From NCBI GenBank assembly GCA_021780585.1, contig JAJXYM010000203.1:1-9381 (forward strand): a DNA stretch of 9,381 nt, read 5' to 3'. Positions 6,865 through 9,381 of this stretch are shown here, piece by piece. The notes under the pieces are model-generated. The model searched no databases and was not told the DNA's origin. It saw only the letters and a program-made list of their open reading frames with translations. Position numbers and translations under genes: made by a program. The stretch is from Deltaproteobacteria bacterium. Lineage in GTDB: Bacteria; Desulfobacterota; Binatia; Binatales; Binataceae. Positions within the stretch are counted from its first letter, which is position 1. Every line of letters begins with the position of its first letter.

Positions 6865-6959
6865 AACATTCCCTCCCCCGAGTCGAGATCCTTTAGCCTG
6901 CGGCCGAGCCGCCGATTCCCCCGATCTCCGTCCGTGCGCCGGTCGTTGCGGAATCAACG

Positions 6960-7901
6960 TCAGCCGGCGATCGCCTTGTCCATCGCCTCGACCAGCTCGC
7001 GCACATGCGCGACCGACGAATCGAAGGCCTTCTTTTCGGCCGCCGTCAGATCGATCTGGACGATCCGCTCGACGCCGCCGCCGCCGATCACAACCGGAAC
7101 GCCGGCGAACAGGCCGTTTACGCTGTATTCGCCTTCAAGGTAGGCGGCGGCCGGCAGGACTTCCTTGCGATCGAGCATATAGGCCTCGACCATCCGGTAG
7201 ACCGCGCTGCCGGCGGCGTAATAGGACGAGGTCTTCATCAGGTTGACGATTTCGGCGCCGCCGTTGCGGGTGCGGACTTCGATTTCCTCGAGCCGCTTGG
7301 CGTCGATCAACTTTTCGATCGGCTGGCCGCCGATCGTGGTATAGCTGCGGATCGGCACCATATCGTCGCCATGGCCGCCCAGCACCATCGCGCTCACGCT
7401 ATCGACAGAGACGTTCAGCTCGGTCGCGAGAAATGTGCGATAGCGCGCGGAATCGAGCACGCCGGCCTGGCCGACGATCCGATTTTTGGGCAATCCGGTG
7501 ACGCGCTTGATCTGCGTCACCATCGCGTCGAGCGGATTGGTCACGACGATCACGAACGCCGCGGGCGCGTGGTCCTTGATTGCCTTGCCCACGATGTTCA
7601 TTACGCCGGCGTTGATCTTGAGCAGGTCGTCGCGGCTCATGCCGGGTTTGCGCGGCGAGCCGGAGGTCACGACGATACAATCCGCGCCGGCGATATCCTT
7701 GATATCGGTCGAGCCGGCGACGTTCACGTCAACGCCGAGCACGGGGGCCGATTCGAGCATATCGAGCGCCTTGCCCTGGGGCAGGCCGTCGATAATGTCG
7801 TAGAGGAGGATATCGCCAAGACTGCGCAGGAAGCACAGATGGGCGCAGGTCGCGCCGACGTTGCCGGCGCCGATAAAGGCTATTTTCTTTCGTTTCGCCA
7901 C
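6960..7901 (-). CDS. mdh: Malate dehydrogenase (LDH-like type)
   Basis: MDH is the NAD-dependent cytoplasmic TCA enzyme that oxidises malate to oxaloacetate. I choose GTG 7901, giving 313 residues, the normal size for the LDH-like class, with the Rossmann motif right at the N-terminus (KIAFIGAGNVGATCA, 6-20). The same frame stays open to 8057, but that would add 52 unrelated residues. Key residues are visible: D35 at the end of the second strand (NAD preference), substrate arginines R84 and R90 (RKPGMSR; arginine in the loop indicates malate rather than lactate), N122 (VTNPLD), D150 and R153 (GVLDSARYRTF) and the catalytic H177 (GGHGDDMVP). The Shine-Dalgarno is weak (a GGA close to the GTG). 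It is the first gene of the mdh/sucCD/ndk block; the beta-helix start is 95 bases downstream. Confidence 0.96.
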   Translation of the reverse strand: MAKRKKIAFIGAGNVGATCAHLCFLRSLGDILLYDIIDGLPQGKALDMLESAPVLGVDVNVAGSTDIKDIAGADCIVVTSGSPRKPGMSRDDLLKINAGVMNIVGKAIKDHAPAAFVIVVTNPLDAMVTQIKRVTGLPKNRIVGQAGVLDSARYRTFLATELNVSVDSVSAMVLGGHGDDMVPIRSYTTIGGQPIEKLIDAKRLEEIEVRTRNGGAEIVNLMKTSSYYAAGSAVYRMVEAYMLDRKEVLPAAAYLEGEYSVNGLFAGVPVVIGGGGVERIVQIDLTAAEKKAFDSSVAHVRELVEAMDKAIAG

Positions 7902-8144
7902 AGTTCCAACCGATTTTCCCGGCGCCGCGCGGAGATTTGAGCCGCGCTTATAACGGCGCCTGAATAATGTCGCCCTTCCTGATGCGTGAACATTCCATTC
8001 CGCGGGTCTATCCGCAAGCAATTCACAATCCGCCGAACGGCTCCGATTAAATAGCAACCCGCCGCCGCGAAGTGAAGCCGACGCGCCCGGATCGCTCCGC
8101 GGGCGCCGCTCGGACGCGCCTCCTTGCAGCGGACGCCCCCGCCG
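7902..8144. other. Upstream region of mdh, no gene
   Basis: This 243-base gap precedes mdh and should carry the promoter of the TCA block. Reading the minus strand, AT-rich islands occur around 8046-8052 (ATTTAAT) and 7947-7952 (TTATAA). Neither has a convincing -35 element at the right distance. No hairpin-plus-T-run or riboswitch-like structure stood out. Confidence 0.35.
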
Positions 8145-8396
8145 CTATTGCTGGATTACGCCGGCCGCGGCGGCCGCAATTAAGCCCACGGCCAGCCATC
8201 CGAGCAGCTCTTCAACCACGCACCATGCCTCGATCGCGTAAAACCACAAATCGTCCGGATAACGTGGTTTGAGCGATTGACTGGATCGCCACGGGGTTCC
8301 ATCGAATGGCAGAAAGACTTCAAGCGAATAGAAAAATGAATGAAGCGCGTGGTCGGCGCATCGAATTACGGGATGGGCTGGCGGCTTTGTTGCCAC
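8145..8396 (-). pseudogene. Possible remnant or short protein with the C-terminal membrane segment of a larger family
   Basis: This is an 83-codon frame starting at GTG 8396; there is no ATG and no good ribosome-binding site. The segment SFFYSLEVFLPFDG (20-33), then a short gap, then DLWFYAIEAWCVVEELLGWLAVGLIAAAAAGVIQQ (49-83) resembles the C-terminal end I associate with large bacterial membrane-associated proteins that finish with a FYSLDxFLP motif, a WF...GW helix and a short tail. Residues 63-81 form one transmembrane helix. The frame stays open upstream to a stop at 8481-8483, but that extension is arginine-rich and lacks family features, so the N-terminal bulk of such a protein is absent. 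I read it as a decayed remnant or, less likely, a stand-alone small membrane protein. The resemblance is from memory and is moderate. Confidence 0.4.
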
Positions 8397-8507
8397 GGCG
8401 ACGCCGTTGACTGCCGAAGGCGCGATGGCGCTCTGCGCGGAAAGATTGCGACCCAGCCTGCATCGCCGGAACGCCGAGCGTCAATCCGCGCCGGCGGGCG
8501 GGGCATT

Positions 8508-8536
8508 TTGGGGTTCGCGCGCGGGCGTGCTACTTA
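8508..8536 (+). promoter_or_regulatory. Weak candidate promoter of the SnoaL-like gene
   Basis: TTGGGG (8508-8513), a 17-base spacer and TACTTA (8531-8536) lie 34 bases before the start codon. The spacing is right, but the -10 element matches consensus poorly (2/6). It is proposed mainly because this is the only such pair close to the gene in the 173-base divergent region. It may be wrong. Confidence 0.22.
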
Positions 8537-8569
8537 GGCCAAATCGCGACCAGCGGAGGAGAAAGAGAC

Positions 8570-9088
8570 ATGGCGAACGACCTGGAGGCGCGCGTCAAGG
8601 AACTCGAGGCTCGGGTGCGGGAATTGACCGACCGCGAGGCGATTCGAGATCTGCGTTATAAGTATCATGAATATGTAAATGAAGGAAAATTCAGCCAAAT
8701 AACGGACCTCTTCACCGCCGACGGCGAGCTTGATTTCGCCCATCTGGGCAAAGCCGCCGGCCACGCGGAGATCGCCCGCTTCTTCGGCGCACTGGGCGAA
8801 CCCGCGGCCGGCGCGCGCGACGATCGGCCGCGCATCACCTGGGTGAAGCAGTTCATTCATAATCATACGATCGAATTGCGCGGCGATTCCGGTTCCGGCT
8901 TCGCCTATCTCGAAGCGAAACCGATATACAACGGCGAGGCGTTTCTGGTCGCGGCCCGCTATGACGACGAATACGTGCGGCAGAACGGGCATTGGAAGTT
9001 CAAACGGATGAATCTGGTTCCCTACTTCATGGTGCCGCTCAAGGAAGGCTGGGCGCAGGCGGACCGGCTCAAGATGCGCACGCATTGA
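8570..9088 (+). CDS. SnoaL-like / NTF2-fold protein with an N-terminal coiled coil
   Basis: This is a 172-residue cytoplasmic protein. The ATG has a strong Shine-Dalgarno, GGAGGA (8555-8560), nine bases upstream. Residues 2-20 form a short heptad coiled coil (L5, V9, L12, V16, L19), probably for oligomerisation. It runs into the SnoaL-like opening: DREAIRDLRYKYHEYVNEGKFSQI, then LFTADGELDF (47-56), HAEIARFFGAL (65-75), QFIHNHTIEL (94-103), a strand with AYLEAKP, and a C-terminal strand HWKFKRMNLVPYFMVPLKEGW. This pattern fits the SnoaL_4 type of the NTF2-like superfamily, which contains polyketide cyclases, dehydratases, ring-hydroxylating dioxygenase beta subunits and many uncharacterised proteins. 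No catalytic residues can be assigned safely, and no biosynthetic partner is present. It is the only plus-strand gene here and stands alone. Confidence 0.85.
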   Translation: MANDLEARVKELEARVRELTDREAIRDLRYKYHEYVNEGKFSQITDLFTADGELDFAHLGKAAGHAEIARFFGALGEPAAGARDDRPRITWVKQFIHNHTIELRGDSGSGFAYLEAKPIYNGEAFLVAARYDDEYVRQNGHWKFKRMNLVPYFMVPLKEGWAQADRLKMRTH

Positions 9089-9229
9089 GCGCGCCGTTCG
9101 GGTTTGCCGCAATCGCGCGTGCTGGTTCGCGTCACGCTGCGGATCGACATGGCCGGGGATCTGCGCCGCCCCGGCCGGCGACCGATCGCGTGGTGATTTC
9201 CGGGCGCCGCAACAGTTCGGAATCCGGGA

Positions 9230-9253
9230 CCCTTCACTTCGTTCAGGGTGACA
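9230..9253. repeat. Degenerate copy of a dispersed palindromic repeat
   Basis: The core CCCTTCACTTCGTTCAGGG (9230-9248) followed by TGACA is an imperfect hairpin (CCCT pairs with AGGG, mismatches inside, TTCG-like centre). It resembles the CCTTCGACTTCGCTCAGG-type element followed by ATGACA that I remember recurring in intergenic DNA of several environmental bacterial lineages. Only one copy is in this window, so its repeat status is inferred from memory. Confidence 0.35.
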
Positions 9254-9254
9254 T

Positions 9255-9274
9255 AGTTGAATGGATATTCAACT
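9255..9274. promoter_or_regulatory. Perfect 8-bp inverted repeat, operator-like
   Basis: AGTTGAAT and ATTCAACT are exact reverse complements separated by GGAT, within an AT-rich block. Size, short spacer and the GAAT...ATTC halves are like binding sites of TetR-type repressors, which often control a neighbouring gene. No regulator gene is in the window; one may lie to the right. The symmetry is certain and the operator reading is inferred. Confidence 0.4.
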
Positions 9275-9381
9275 TGCTATTGCAGTTAATATTCTCGTCA
9301 ATCCGAGCCGCGGGCGAAGCGTCCCGAAGATATATTGATCGCCCGTGTCCCGGCGGCGCCCCGCGTGGATGCCCGGATCAA

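Larger units (their letters stand above)
9089..9381. other. 293 bases without a convincing gene
   Basis: No frame in this stretch gives a recognisable protein; the longest short frames are GC-bias-driven. It contains an 8-bp GC hairpin (GGCCGGGG 9151-9158 with CCCCGGCC 9169-9176, ten-base loop), 62 bases after the SnoaL-like stop and lacking a T-run. It also has a degenerate palindromic element at 9230-9253 and an AT-rich block at 9251-9300 with a perfect inverted repeat. The last 80 bases could be the edge of another gene on either strand, but nothing identifies it. Confidence 0.5.

Noticed and set aside
6865..6957. Upstream start at 6957 for the beta-helix protein
   Set aside because: It would bury the signal peptide behind 31 polar residues, and the ATG at 6864 has a strong ribosome-binding site.
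7005..7940. Plus-strand open frame antisense to mdh
   Set aside because: It mirrors mdh codon positions and has no motifs, while mdh has all catalytic residues.
7902..8057. N-terminal extension of mdh to an upstream start at 8057
   Set aside because: The added 52 residues match nothing in the family; the GTG at 7901 places the Rossmann motif at the expected position and gives the usual length.
8534..9112. Minus-strand open frame of 192 codons antisense to the SnoaL-like gene
   Set aside because: The plus-strand gene has a strong Shine-Dalgarno, a coiled coil and NTF2-like pattern; the antisense frame has none of these.
9261..9338. Short 25-codon plus-strand frame (ATG 9261)
   Set aside because: No ribosome-binding site, no recognisable features, and it overlaps the inverted repeat; likely chance.

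Overview
The window looks like chromosomal DNA of a GC-rich, Gram-negative, probably aerobic or facultative bacterium. A three-gene set resembling the E. coli YtcA/MdtN/MdtO efflux proteins points to an outer membrane. The order mdh - sucC - sucD - ndk is one I associate with deltaproteobacteria-like lineages (Myxococcota, Desulfobacterota, Binatota and relatives). The exact phylum is inference; there is no rRNA or other marker to settle it.

Layout. Seven complete genes and one cut by the left edge form a long tandem on the minus strand, read right to left: mdh (malate dehydrogenase), a secreted right-handed beta-helix protein, sucC and sucD (succinyl-CoA ligase), ndk (nucleoside diphosphate kinase), a solitary PD-(D/E)XK nuclease-like protein of unknown function, then ytcA-like lipoprotein, mdtN-like membrane fusion protein and the start of an mdtO-like FUSC-family inner-membrane protein. 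A short minus-strand reading frame (8145-8396) upstream of mdh resembles only the C-terminal membrane segment of a larger protein family and may be a remnant. The single plus-strand gene (8570-9088) is a SnoaL/NTF2-like protein. The final 293 bases hold no convincing gene but contain a degenerate dispersed-type palindrome and a perfect operator-like inverted repeat.

How the genes work together. MDH makes oxaloacetate from malate, SucCD makes succinate plus a nucleoside triphosphate from succinyl-CoA, and Ndk exchanges phosphate between nucleotides; together they are the substrate-level phosphorylation end of the TCA cycle. The exported beta-helix protein sits inside this otherwise metabolic block and seems to be an insertion. 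The efflux genes form their own tightly packed unit (9-nt gap, then a TTGA stop/start overlap), preceded by a reasonable sigma-70-like promoter.

Most worth a second look: the nuclease-like protein at 1889-2920 (lower GC, clear D...ExK...QxxxY motif, unrecognised N-terminal half), the beta-helix gene in the TCA block, and the strong hairpin at 5543-5577 whose T-tract lies on the strand opposite to the flanking genes. I found no CRISPR array, transposase, tRNA, rRNA or multi-gene defence locus. I cannot claim a wholly new system from this window alone.
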